From assembly GCF_965363235.1 (NCBI RefSeq), contig NC_134845.1:64137261-64201260 (forward strand): 64,000 nt of DNA, given 5' to 3'. Source of the stretch: Mytilus galloprovincialis (taxonomy: Eukaryota > Mollusca > Bivalvia > Mytilida > Mytilidae). The position numbers and the translations under genes are program-made. Every line of letters starts with the position of its first letter. Position 1 is the stretch's first letter. Below are positions 22,651 to 34,262 of this stretch, in pieces. The notes beneath the pieces were generated by a model, which did not search any database, was not told the DNA's origin, and was given only the letters and a program-made list of their open reading frames with translations.

Positions 22651-23039
22651 TATTTATCCCTTCCTACGACAAGTTATTTGGATCTACGTTGGCCATTCCT
22701 TTTTATAAAACAAAGCAAAACCAACTCTCTCGATTTGTCTTTTAGTTTTATGGATAAAGAACATTATAAAGCTGCACATTCGTTGCTTATGGTTGTATGC
22801 AATAAGTGTAAGGGTGATGTGTCATGATATAAAGCAACCTACAAAATATATCCCATTTTGGTTATTTCGGTCAAATACAGTGACGAATTTTGTTCACAAT
22901 ACATACATTTAAAAGGACACTAGTTTCTCTCTGACCAACTTAACTGAATTATTCACATAGAACCTTCACTCTTATATATATAAAATTGTTGTTTACTTTT
23001 AAGTTTCAACAATCGTTTCTTGTATCTATTGTTTTGTAT

Positions 23040-23515
23040 TTTTCAACAAACAATCGGTATTTCATTTTGAACCAACTGTGCTCCTCTTTTTGTCGACTGG
23101 TTCCTCTATTCATATGAGTTTGCTTTCATACAACAATTTCTTAGGAATAAAGACAAGAAATGAGCAGACTCGTTCTAAAAACTTTCCTATATAAAATTTT
23201 CTATCACTAAATATTTAAAAACAATTTCACTATGTTGAACACATCTATCCCATCGAACTAGAGATAAGTATACAACAGATACAGTTAAGTCTCCAAGTGT
23301 ATACAATATATAAGGGCAACAGTACTATACCGCTGTTCGAATGGTTTATATTTGTGGCTAATAAGGAAGCTATAAACCAAGAGTTCCACGTGGAGAAGTT
23401 GAAATCATGTCTTCGTAAATTTTACGGACGCCATCACGAGTTGGTTGACCATTATGAAATACCTGTTTTACAGAAGATTGCAGATATATGTAAAAAAAAA
23501 AACCAAATATGTTGA
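23040..23515 (+). mobile_element. Fossil reverse-transcriptase fragment
   Basis: Remnants on the plus strand include the GxNCAP-like core near 23050-23160 and, at 23370-23500, LKSCLRKFYGRHHELVDHYE, the conserved C-terminal phrase of this family. The copy is broken. It is followed by two different tail fragments in opposite orientations, which points to repeated insertion at this spot. Confidence 0.6.
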
Positions 23516-23745
23516 ATGATTGCAAACGAGACAATTCTTTTCAAGAGACCAAATGACACAGGTCACCCGTTTTTTCAACAATGAGCAAACCCATTCCGCA
23601 AAGTCAGCTAAAAAATGTCCAGAAATGAGAAATGTAAAACAATTCAAACAAGAAAATTAACGGCCTAATTTAGGTACAAAATTAACGAAAAACAAATATG
23701 TAACAGAGCAACAAACGACAACCACTTAATAACGTGTTCCTTATG
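23515..23745 (-). mobile_element. Fossil retroelement tail 1
   Basis: Phrases TTCAACAATGAGCAAACCCA, GAAAATTAACGGCCTAATTT and ACAAACGACAACCACTTAAT match the tail at 9425-9700. It is a tail-only fragment on the minus strand. Confidence 0.55.
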
Positions 23746-23814
23746 TCGTATCTACACTTTGGTCCCATGTTCCCGAATATGTCCTTCCAAATTAGACCAA
23801 TTACTAGGTTTGTA

Positions 23815-24070
23815 CTAACATGAGCAACGCAACGGGTGTCAAATGTGGAGCAGGATCTGCTTACTCTTTCGTAGCACCTGAGATAATCCCCAGTTTTTGG
23901 TTTGGGTTCAGGTTGCTCATTCAGCCTTAAATTTAATTATCTATGTTATGCTTGTGTGCTATTGTTTGTTTGTTGGTCTTTTTCCTTTTTAATCATGGCT
24001 TTGTCAAGTTATTTTTGACTTGTGAGTTTGAATGTTTCTCTGATATTTTCCGCCCCTCTTTTAGCATTAT
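23815..24070 (+). mobile_element. Fossil retroelement tail 2
   Basis: The sequence reads GGAGCAGGATCTGCTTACTC, AGCACCTGAGATAATCCCCA and TTTTTAATCATGGCTTTGTC, a diverged match to 22185-22390. Confidence 0.55.
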
Positions 24071-24475
24071 CAAATGATCTTTAAAACTGTAGTGTGCTTG
24101 GGCTACACTTCAATTTGTTTGTTCGTATTATTTATCTCAATCGGTTTTTTTTATTGTTTTTTGGAAACGTATCTTTGTCATATTTAGGTTTTCTTTGTAG
24201 TTGAGTTTGAGGCTCAAGGTGTTTGTCTTTCTTGGGGGTTTTTCTGACAATGTTGTTATCTTTTTTTTTAGACTCTAAATGTAGTTCTTTTACTTTTTCA
24301 TTTAATAACTTCATGTAGCAACAACCAATTTAAAATGTCAGTGACTAAAGTCTAAGAATGTTTTTTTTTCATAGAAATACAAGTGTTTTCGAATATCGAT
24401 TCCTACAAATCCTTTACCTTATTTGAGCATTATATATTAAAAATGTGAATCTGTATTTTGATATCTTTTATTTTA

Positions 24476-27400
24476 TTACTTAGAACAGACTACACATGTC
24501 AATGGATAATCGTTAATGTACGGTGGACATTTCAAAGATCCGCATTTGGAAAGAACTTCATAAAACAGTTTACCGTAATGTTGATCAACGCCTCCCATAA
24601 TGTATTCAGGTTGTATGTCAACGCAGACGAAAGCAGAAGCAACGTTTTCAACGTGATGTCCAGAGGCCAAATATCCATGGTATTCCTCTTTCCATCCGCT
24701 GTAACATGTATTCTTCCCAGGAATCATGATCACAGATGAAGCACGAAGAGTTCTACAAAGAGCACATGGGACGTCCTGGTTATCAGAATTGGAAGCAAAA
24801 AAGTTTGAGTCAAATTCTCCACCAAACATACGACCATAATCTGACCCACTAGTCTTTAAATAATTTGGATCTGGTGGTAAGCATACATATTCAGCAGGCG
24901 AACCTGGATCGCTATATTGACCACCACCTGCAAATCCTGTGATTAAAAGAAAGAAAAACTGTGATAATTAAATATGATATGTTTATATGTATATTATGCT
25001 GTTTCGTATCGTAGACTGATTATACTTTCACACGTGTAAATTCAAGTAAAATAAGATTTTCCATATCAAATATGATCAAAGATAAACAGCATATTATTTA
25101 GAACGACCGATTCGCATTTCGTCTACATGATACTAAATAAATCAGTGGGTCTCTATTCAAAGTAGTTTACAGGTGAAATCAATAGTAAAGTTTAAGAGCA
25201 TTTTTAACAATTCAAAAGGATGGAAAACAAACCCTACACATTAAATATACCGATATACTCTGATAAGATATGAACAAGGAAATTATGACTGGCACATTAC
25301 TTAGGAAGCAAGGATAAAATATCTGCGCTACAACAGTAACGAGCTAATGTGGCTACAGTTTTTGTTGAATGCTGTCATTCAAGTAACAACAAAGATTAGA
25401 AACATCACTGCTAAGTTGTATTAATCAAGGAATTGTATATTTATACGATCATTCCTCGTATTGACACACAAAGACATACATTACGGTCTGGATTGGGATA
25501 ACGGAATACAGATCTCGGGCGCTTTAAAAATTATATAGAACTAAATAGTAAAATTCAAAAGAAAATAAGGGGGCTACAATTTATAGAATAGAGAATAATG
25601 GGCAAATGAAATTAAAGAATACAGGAATAATGACCGCCATCAACACACTCAACCATAAGGTAGTATTATCTAAAGTATTGATAGTGAAACCGATGAGGCT
25701 TACCTAACACATGTTACAACCATATCTGAATATTGAGGTCTTGAAACGGAAATTCACAATTCAATCTAACATAAGCATAAAGGGGAATAGCAAGACAAAG
25801 ATATACAATTGTCACTAGAAACCTTCAATGACAGAATACACGTGCAGCTGTTCGGATTGAATATAAGACAAGAGATCTCGTTGGAGTTATTTGATTCTGA
25901 TTTTAATTAATTTTGTATTATGTATTTAAGTCACATTCTTACCTGAGTAAACTAGTTCTGTGCTATTAATTGGACATTGCTTTCTCCCCCATCTAATATA
26001 CGTTGTTCCAATGCCTGGAATATATTTTTTAATTCGGACATTGTAAGCACATAAACAATTATGGCATTCTGCAATTCAACATGAGTTAAGTGTAAAATAC
26101 ACAAATTCGCTGAATAAACGAAAATCCAAACAACTCGTTGTTATAGTGAAATTATGAATTACCACAGACAAAGTTTTAATATAACACGTGTATGGTTTAA
26201 ATCCCTATTATATTAACTGTGAAGAGAAACGTTAAATGCCTTTTCTGTGGTAATATGCATGACACCACAATACAAAGGGCTGATGTTAAAAAGATAAAAC
26301 GGAGAAATAGTGTATATAATATCATTATATCTAAATAGTTAGATGCAGTGTAAAGGACTAGGTCCGGTAAGGACCGATTATGGCCTCAAATTTCAGGTTC
26401 ATCTGACGAAAGATTTTGACCACTTTTTAAACACTTAAGTGTCTATTTCATTTGAATTAATTAGTTTATGTGAAAGATTTTAACAGATTTAGTCATTAAA
26501 AACGATCTGATTCAAGCTCAAATATGAAAAATCTACCTAATATGCCGAAAAATGTCACTTTTCAGATGGTTTTTGGTAAAAATGAAAGTGGCCGCATCCG
26601 TGTTCATCCTCAACCTTTATATATGTTATGTATTATCATAAAATACAACTTACATTGCAATATTAAGGATGAACACGAATGCGGCCACTTTCGTTTTACA
26701 CGAAAACCGTCTAAAATTTAACTAAAATGCTAGAATTATGAGGATTTCAGTAATTTAGCATGACTTCATGGTGCTAGTACCGGATATATGTGCATTGTAT
26801 TGTCAAAAACAGCCCATATTTATGTAGCAGAAGCATTCTACTGTCCAATAAATAACTAAAGAGATATAGGAAGATGTGGTGTGAGTGCCAATGAGACAAC
26901 TCTCCATACAAATAACAATTTAAAAAGTAAACCATTATAGGTTAAAGTACGGCCTTCAACACGGAGCCTTAGCTCACACCGAACAACAAGCTATAAAGGG
27001 CCCCAAAATTACTAGTGTAAAACCATTCAAACGGGAAAACCAACGGTCTAATCTATATAAACAAAACGAGAAACGAGAAACACGTATATATTACATAAAC
27101 AAACGACAACTACTGTACATCAGATTCCTGACTTAGGACAGGTGCAAACATTTGCAGCGGGATTAAACGTTTTAATGGATCCAAACCTTCTCCCTTTTTC
27201 TGAAACAATAGCATAACATCACAACAAAGAAAAACATACGATAAAATATCAATTGGCAGACTTAACTCAATCAAAAAACGTATGATTAAACAATGAACGA
27301 ATAAATTTGATCTGCGATATCTGAATACAAATGCACAGTTAATTAAATATTAGAGACAAACATTCATGACCAAAAAGCTAACAAACAAATTCAAAAACAG

Positions 27401-29193
27401 GACATGACTGAGAAATATTTAACCAATCAATGTTCACTTTAGAAAAAAACCGGTTTTTTTATAATCTTGAAGTTTATACAAATGTTGTAAGAATAAGTGA
27501 AGATATTACAAATAATCAAAGCTGGTGTACAGACAAGATCCGTATAAATAAAACATGACAAAAAAGCATTATAAACAGTATCAACAGTTCGAATTAACAA
27601 GAAAATACGATTTGAGAGTACTCGCAGTTACTGACAGCTAGTTAAAAGCCAAAACCAATTAATAATAAAAAATCATGCATCAGAGACTAAAATCGACTAA
27701 AACACATCACAGGGATTTAGTATTTTAACGTCATTAATAGTCAAAGAAGACATGACTTGTGCAATGCCAAAAATAAATGTATCGACAGGTAGTAGTATAG
27801 TGAAGAGCGACTTCTATAGAAATAAAAGTTAACGTGTCTGTGTCTCTATACATCTCGCCTCAAAAGATAATGAAATTTAGTTATGTTTTAATTTGCTAGT
27901 GACAATATCAATATTAGTGCCAATGTGAACTATATTCAGAGATCTTATTACAATATCGGTACGATAACCCTTACTTATAAGTTTGTTTAAAGGTTCGATG
28001 AGTTTACAAGGATCACATAGTGATTTCCTCGCTTTAAGTACAATATTACCATAAAATTTAGGATGTGAAATACCATTTTTAATAAGCTTTCTACAGGTAT
28101 AGCCAAATTTACTAATCAAATCTTTGTATCTATGAAAGAATTTAGTAAAAGTTTTAAGTAATTTATGGTATCGAAATCCCTGACACAACAATTTACCAGT
28201 GATGCATTGATTACGTTCGTTAAAATCTATGACATCAGAACACACACGGGCAAACCGAACGAGTTGCGATATATAAACACCGTATGATGGAGCCAAAGGC
28301 ACATCGCCGTCTAAAAAAGGAAAATTAACAATAGGAAATGAAAAATCGTCTCTTTTGTCGTAAATTTTAGTGTGAAGTTTCCCGTTTGAAATTGAAATGT
28401 CTAAATCTAGAAAAGGACAACTGTTGCTGTTTATGTTAGATTTAGTTAAAGTAAGTTCGTTTGGGTAAATTTCTGAAGTATATTTAGAGAACTCTGGATT
28501 ATTCAACGAAAAAATATCATCCAGATAACGGTAGGTATTTTTGAATGTATCAACCAAATGTAACAATGATGTTTACATTTTAACAATTTTGTAAAACTGC
28601 TATATTTTGGGGCCAAAAAGGGGTCTTACTGAACCTACTCCTTTTTAATTTTAAATTGATTAATATCGTAATACACGGGTTTATTAAATGAAAGCTTCTT
28701 TTCATGGAGCAACAGGTGAAGACACCTTTTCAAATTACCAATGTATGAACAATATTCCTTAACTGATACAATTTTCAATATCTTTCACTTTTGAAATCTC
28801 GAATTTTTAGCTAAAGACGGTACCTTGCAATCTTTAAAAGAGAAGATAAAAACCATATCTGTTTGTCTTTTAGAGTTGGGATTTTTTTTTATAATCTAGT
28901 TGTCAAATAAAGCGATTTTTAATAAATAGTAAGTTAAAAGAATGAATTATAAACAACATAAAAGTCTTACTTTGAGTAGTGCTAACATAATCTTGTAACT
29001 GTTTAATAGTCTTTTCCTGTTTCTGAATTGTTATTGACTGTTGTTGTACTGTGCTATTGAGTACCGCCACGACACTTTCTAGTCGATTCAACCGATTAAT
29101 CAGTACATCTGGGTCATTCAGCAGTAGCCGCTTCTCTTCTGTGGTGACCAAACTGACCTTTAAACAAAGAAAAAATATAAACCATGCAATCAT
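24476..29193 (-). CDS. Gene D: secreted short coiled-coil protein with short-chain collagen C4-like domain
   Basis: Exons at 28971-29193, 25943-26014 and 24476-24936 join in frame (756 nt, 251 residues plus stop). The open frame extends to 29235, but the ATG at 29193 gives the family-type signal peptide MIAWFIFFLCLKVSLVTT and the usual distance (about 53 bp) from the TGATAAG block. The coiled coil is the shortest of the array: after the NST sequon it has only about four heptads (QQSITIQKQEKTIKQLQ). Exon 2 reads TTYIRWGRKQCPINSTEL, keeping a sequon as NST. Exon 3 keeps every cysteine (YVCLPP, DVPCALCR, KNTCY, FVCVD, KCGSLKCPPY, LTCVVCSK). Intron 1 is unusually long (26015-28970) because it contains a palindromic element itself interrupted by a retroelement. 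Two overlapping AATAAA-like signals lie just past the stop. Confidence 0.87.
26352..28644. mobile_element. Palindromic AAAGGAGTAGGT element in intron 1 of gene D, split by a retroelement
   Basis: The left part (26352-26861) and right part (28572-28644) match, in order, the uninterrupted copy at 63165-63753 read in reverse. The ends are AAAGGACTAGGTCCGG and ACCTACTCCTTT. Near the centre is a hairpin whose arms contain GAAAGTGGCCGCATCCGTGT and its reverse (26581-26700). The element is non-coding. The retroelement at 26862-28571 lies inside it. Confidence 0.75.
26862..28571 (-). mobile_element. Fossil retroelement, 5'-truncated, inserted in a palindromic element
   Basis: The minus strand holds an open reverse-transcriptase portion (27877-28566) with the catalytic YLDDI motif, then CPFLDLDI, KIYDKRDDFSFPIVNF, GVYISQLVRFARVC and FRYHKLLKTFTKFF. 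A roughly 1-kb non-coding tail ends at 26862 (GTTGTCTCATTGGCACTCAC). The part upstream of the YLDDI region is absent, which fits a copy cut short at its 5' end during target-primed integration. The family is a non-LTR type, perhaps Penelope-like. It is the best-preserved copy here but incomplete, and I do not treat it as a host gene. Confidence 0.72.
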
Positions 29194-29232
29194 TGTAAGA
29201 TGTCTATTATCAGCTTTGAGGAAATAAAGTGA

Positions 29233-29254
29233 CACACATTGATCCTTATCATTC
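29233..29254 (-). promoter_or_regulatory. Conserved upstream block of gene D (TGATAAG)
   Basis: The minus strand reads ATGATAAGGATCAATGTGTG, 53 bp before the ATG at 29193. The matching spacing supports 29193, not 29235, as the start codon. Confidence 0.5.
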
Positions 29255-29690
29255 TAGAGCTAGAAAAGGTCATAAAGGATATCAGTAGGTTTACATTTAA
29301 TGATATAAGAATGTGTTAATATTGCCATGTGCATATGACATATTTTTAAGAAAATTGTAGTTTTGCTTTTATCTATGTTGATGAATAGTATTAACGACTG
29401 ATTGTAATCATAAATTTAATGAAAAAGGTGTAAAAAGGGGAATGAAAATAAATAAACAAGAAGAAACGGTAACCGCCGTCGAAATGTAATTATTACTATT
29501 TCTACATAGGAACAATACAATCAAATAAGGACTCTTTAATAAACAACACCCTGAATAACAGTTACTTATTGACGTTTTCAATACAAATATAACAAAGTAT
29601 TCAAAAATAAAAATAATTATTGAGTCAGACACATTTTGACAGTTTTTATACTGTTAATGCTGGTGAATACTGAATTGAAAATGGTTAATA
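29240..29690. other. Upstream flank of gene D
   Basis: The first 50 bp resemble the gene A flank (GAAAAGGTCA). After about 29400 it is A+T-rich sequence with no recognised feature. Confidence 0.4.
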
Positions 29691-29955
29691 TTTATGTCCC
29701 ACTTAGGGGCAGTAAGTTTTTTGGTCTGTTCTTCCGTTCGTCCGTCTGTCCCACTTCCTGTTAGAGTTTTTGTTTTTTGACAATGTAGTTTTCGATGAAG
29801 TTGAAGTCCAATCAACTTGAAACTTAGTACACATGTTATGATATTTTTAGTTTGAATTGCAAATTTCCCAATTGATCCCAGTTTCATGGCCGCCGGAAAT
29901 AGAAAATGATAGTGCGAGTGGGACATTTGTGTATTATGGACACATTCTTGTTGTT
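29690..29955 (+). repeat. Common bivalve interspersed repeat (GTTGAAGTCCAATCAACTTG type)
   Basis: Landmarks are CCGTTCGTCCGTCTGTCCCA, AGTTGAAGTCCAATCAACTT, GAAACTTAGTACACATGTTA and ATAGAAAATGATAGTGCGAG followed by GGACACATTCTTGTT. This is a well-known, abundant repeat in bivalve DNA. It is non-coding here. Confidence 0.6.
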
Positions 29956-30354
29956 TCAAGTATTTCAAAAGAGGATGAAATGGTAGTTTAAATCTTTCCT
30001 TCATTCAGTTTTAATTTACTTCAAAGACTTGTTCTTAATGTGTTGTGTTGTTCAACATCTAGGACGATTTGCAATTTATATGGTTTTTGGAAATATATAT
30101 ATATGACAGTTATGTTAGAGGATAAAAAGATAACAATTTCGTTGCTGTTCAATATCCACTGGGTATAAATTACTTAGGCCATAATGTTAGCAAATATTGA
30201 GATGCAAAAGGTGCAATATTGTAATCTGTTAATCGTTCGTTCTACAACTTCACGAGTAATTAAGTCAGATTCGGTTTGGTTGGAATGTTAAACATATTTC
30301 TTTGTATTTGTAAAACACTTATAGAAAATGTTGATTCTCACAATCGAAAAGAGT

Positions 30355-30950
30355 TACATGATATAGATGTGTTATGAGAGCTAATGAGACAACTCTCTAT
30401 CCTAGTCACAATTTGTAAAAGTAAACCATAATTATAAATACACAGGCAAATTTCATTCACATTAATTTCACGTGAATTTAAATTCATGTGAATCTCACGT
30501 GAAATTCACGTGAATTTCACCTCAAACGAGCTTATACGTGAAACTCACGTGAAATCAGTTTATGTAAGTTTCACATTAATCTCACGTGAATTTCACATAA
30601 AAATCACATGAATTTTCAAGTGAGTTTCATGTATAAGCTCGTTTGAGGTGAATCTCACATGAAATTTTTCACGTGAATTTCTTGTGAGATTTATGTGAAA
30701 CTCACGTGAGCAAATTTTACCTGTGTAGTCAAAGTACGGTCTGCAGAACGGAGCCTTTGTTCACATCGAACAGCAAGATATAAAAGGATACTAAAAAAGA
30801 CTAGTGTTAAACCATTCAAACGGGAATACCAACGATTTAATATATATAAAAAACGAGAAACAACTAACACTTATGAACCACATCAACAAACGACAACTAC
30901 TGAACATCAGATTCCTGACTTAGATAGATACAAACAAATGCATCGGGTTA
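30355..30950 (-). mobile_element. Fossil retroelement tail 1, split by a foldback element
   Basis: The left part (30355-30438) and right part (30728-30950) are consecutive pieces of the tail seen uninterrupted at 26870-27150 and 49150-49420 (ATGAGACAACTCTC, GTAAACCAT, then GTCAAAGTACGGTC and CGACAACTACTGAACATCAG). The foldback element at 30441-30725 lies between them. Confidence 0.7.
30441..30725. mobile_element. 285-bp foldback element rich in CACGTG, inserted at TA
   Basis: The ends CACAGGCAAATTT and AAATTTTACCTGTG are inverted and flanked by TA on both sides (30439-30440 and 30726-30727). The whole body is a long imperfect palindrome: CACCTCAAACGAGCTTAT on the left returns as ATAAGCTCGTTTGAGGTG on the right. 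Variants of TTCACGTGAATT fill it, with about seven CACGTG hexamers. It is non-coding. The TA duplication suggests Tc1/mariner-type mobilisation, an inference from the target site only. Confidence 0.8.
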
Positions 30951-31554
30951 AAATGTTTTATAAGGTGAAATTTAAATTTCATTTTTTTTTGTCGAATGAT
31001 GTTTTCAAGCATTCGTTATCGGTTATTAGCTGTTTTTTGTGGTGGAGAGATTGTAGGGAGAAAGCGTATTTCGAATTTTGTTTGGCAAAACTCAGCTTTA
31101 AGAACGGAAATTTGATTTTCAACATAAAATGAAATGGTAATTTTCGCTACAAATCCGAGACTTAGAATCCATTTTTAGCGGCCTTAAATACAGATCAACA
31201 AAGAATCGAACAGAAATCAACCGTAATGATGGTTTTAGATGTTCCATTTCCGTACTGAAAATTAGACACTATCCAGTCTTTTAAATAGTTAACTATTATG
31301 ATAACTAGGTGTGTCGTTAACAAATAGATGCCAAATGACTGGCAATATTTTGAACTGTCCTTCAAATGATTCCCTTTTGCTCAATCAACTTAATAAAGAT
31401 TATCATTATTCTATTGATGTTGTTCACTCGTAATCTTTTGCGGTACACTTAAAAAAAAATCCCGATTTTTTTGTACGTTGCTGTATGAAAACTTCTTTGA
31501 ATTATAACAACAAATAATAGAGCCTCGGACAGAACGATTTTATATTGATCAGCA

Positions 31555-31692
31555 TTGTTCAAATGACGTGGAATCCGTTAACTATGAGTCGCCGTATGAC
31601 CATCAACAATGAGTAAAATACATACCGTAAATCCAACTTAGAGGAAAAATAATTCAAATGAAAACACCAACCAAAAAATGCCCCACTAAGGT
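31555..31692 (-). mobile_element. Degraded retroelement tail 1 fragment
   Basis: Phrases GAATCCGTTAACTATGAGTC, GTATGACCATCAACAATGAG and AAATGAAAACACCAACC are diverged from the tail at 9470-9610. It is an old fragment. Confidence 0.4.
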
Positions 31693-31696
31693 TTAA

Positions 31697-33163
31697 GGGG
31701 AAATTCCGCGATTTTTTATTTATCATCTTATTATGTTCATCTCAACATAAAAAACACATTTGCAAAGTTTTAAATTAATATTCCTTCTAATAACGGAGAA
31801 AATCAAGTATTTGTAACTTTTTTGGTTGAAAATCTCGAGTGGGTCGTGACGTATCAGCCCGATTTGTTGAATTCTGGGAAAAAATAAAATCTTTTTAATT
31901 CTTATAGCTTATCGACAATTTACGTAATTAAAAGCGCACATCTGACGAATGGTCGTAGTTATTAACCACAATATAAGAATGGACGAAAATGAATATGCGT
32001 ATACCGTTTTGTATTTATTGAATTAAACTTCCTATATAAAACTATCTCTAGTAAATATTTTCGAATAAATTTCATTAATTATTGTTGAGTTTTTATTCAT
32101 AAAATATCTACTTATATTGAACTGAAAATATTTCCGTTCTATTTACCGTTATTATTTTGGTAATCATTTCAATGCAACTTATGTGTGAGCAGAGTGTGTT
32201 AATTATTTTGTAACGGTCACTGTATATTTCTCGGCTTCATGTCAATTCGTTTACCTTGTAGCAATTTAGCCGCAGGTGTGAATTCAAGCGTACACAGGTA
32301 TGAGTGTTGTTATTTGGGATGGATGAACAGAGAGTGTGTGCCATATCTAATACATTAAGATTTAATACGCGATGACAATTAAAATGTATGAACTAATTGA
32401 AAATAAAATTCAGATTCGTATTATAAATTCGGAAAGTTTACAGAATTTAAATTGAAACAATTTTTGATAACGTTTTATGCGGCAATATTCGTAAAGATTC
32501 AAATAAACAGTCAAATAATTATAGTACTTTTAATCTTAAAAAATATTGTTAAATTTATAATTATTAAGGAGATACCATTGCACATGTGTTTAATTTACTT
32601 TACCGAAATTATTTTATTTGTATTGAATCTGCCGATGTATAAATGCTAACAACTGCAAACAATCGCAAAACTTATTTTAAAGTTTTTATTGAAAAAATAT
32701 AATAGCACAATGCCTGCTTTTTATTTTATCTTCTTTTACATAATTTAATACAACTCACAATCACTTCTTACTCACTATAAATAGTTTTCTTTTGATTTAT
32801 CTCTTGTATGAGGTCTTGAATTGTCGTGTTTAAACACATGAAAATGAAAGGAAATAATTTCTATATTCTAATATAATTTAATACTCTAAACTAAAGGATA
32901 GCTGTTATTAATTCCAAATATAGTAATTGTAGTACTTCAAAGCCTAGATGAGTAATGTATTGCTGACAATGACACCAAACATAAGACCAGTTCGACACAT
33001 TGAAACAATGTTTACTTGTATACTTTTCCCGAGGTATAAGCGCCATTGAGGACGAGCTCCAGAGGTTCTTTCTAATGCACAAACTTTTATATTTATGAGA
33101 ATGGGATTTTTTATGCTTAAAGAACAACATATCATTTTTTTATTTTTTTTGCGAAGTTTCCCT
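31697..33163. mobile_element. 1.47-kb element with inverted ends flanked by TTAA
   Basis: The left end GGGGAAATTCCGCGATTTTT and the right end, which on the other strand reads AGGGAAACTTCGCAAAAAAA, are imperfect inverted repeats. TTAA flanks both sides (31693-31696 and 33164-33167). The interior is A+T-rich, with no transposase that I can see. TTAA targets are typical of piggyBac-type transposition, so this may be a non-autonomous relative; the termini themselves are not diagnostic. Confidence 0.55.
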
Positions 33164-33184
33164 TTAAGTTGATTCGACTTTATT

Positions 33185-33320
33185 AAAAACTACCATGACC
33201 AAAAACGTTAACCTAAAGCGGGACAAACGGACGAATGATCGGACACACGGACGGGCGGAAAGAGCAACGAACGAACGGATGCAGAGACTGAAAAACATAA
33301 TGCCACTAGGCGGGGCATAA
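33185..33320. repeat. Common bivalve interspersed repeat (ATAATGCC...GGGGCATAAA type)
   Basis: The sequence contains ACCATGACCAAAAACGTTAA, GGACAAACGGACGAATG and CATAATGCCACTAGGCGGGG. This is related to the repeat at 29690-29955 read from the other strand (its GGACGGACG-type start). Non-coding. Confidence 0.5.
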
Positions 33321-33639
33321 AAAGAAAATATTTATGACGGACGTCCGACATCAACCAAAGACAATAAAAAAAAATAACCAGCTCCAGACTTGGAACAGGC
33401 ACTTGCATACTATATATTAATATAGGATCTTGCGAGTAAAAACTGATTTTGAGTGCTCTACCATGCAATAAAACATGAGAGCAAACTGCGAAAACACTGT
33501 CCACGGATCCAAATTGATAATGGGGTTGAGGTCTAAAAGACAGACATGTCAAATTTCACTTTTTTTCTATGATTATTCTGTATTTATTCAAGTTTAATTT
33601 ATTTAAAACTTTTAAAGTTGACTTCTGCTGTAATTAATT

Positions 33640-33955
33640 ATTTCCTGTCGATGTCGGAGGAGACGTTAATAAGATGGGAACGGAACGTCACCATCTAAAA
33701 ATAGATAATTAACAATATAAGAAATGAAAAGTCGTCTCTTTTATCATATATTTTAGTATTAAGCTACCCGTTTAAGATATAGATATCAAGATCCAGGAAA
33801 GGGCAGTGTTCATTGTTAGTATATGCTTTATTTAAAGTCAATTCGGCAGGATAAATCTCTTTAGTGTACATTCCAAAGTCGTCATTATTGAAAAATGAGT
33901 GATGCCCTCGTCTTAAGGAAATGGAGCATAAAGTGTTACATTTGACATCCACATT
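33640..33955 (-). mobile_element. Fossil reverse-transcriptase fragment
   Basis: The minus strand shows YTKEIYPAELTLNKAY and CPFLDLDIYILNG, matching the fossil in intron 1 of gene D (27877-28566). It is a broken fragment near the 3' end of gene E. Confidence 0.6.
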
Positions 33956-34262
33956 TCCGCATGTCCGTCACATATTTGCTTTCCCACTCTCAATAAAGTT
34001 TTCCTCGTCCAAATCTGAAAACTGCAACATGCAGACAGAGTTCGACTTTTAAGTAGAAAAATTGAAAGCTTGAGCGAGGGCATTCGTTTCCGTAGACACA
34101 TTTTTCTGTTGTTTTATGACATTTTGCTTTTTTGTATTCGTGAAATTTGAGATGAAGTCTTTTCTTGCTAAATTTTATTTCTGTGCATTCGGTAGTGAAG
34201 AGGAAAGTTGAAATAAATAAGTAACACAAAAACATAATCTTATTTTTTTCTTAGTTTTATGT

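Noticed and set aside
24132-24314. Lys-rich 60-residue open frame as a small basic protein
   Set aside because: The frame is short and comes from A-rich sequence next to a retroelement tail; no partner exons are seen.
27877-28566. 229-codon open frame as a host gene
   Set aside because: It is a reverse-transcriptase portion of a 5'-truncated retroelement with the family's tail attached, and several other fragments of the same kind occur in the window.
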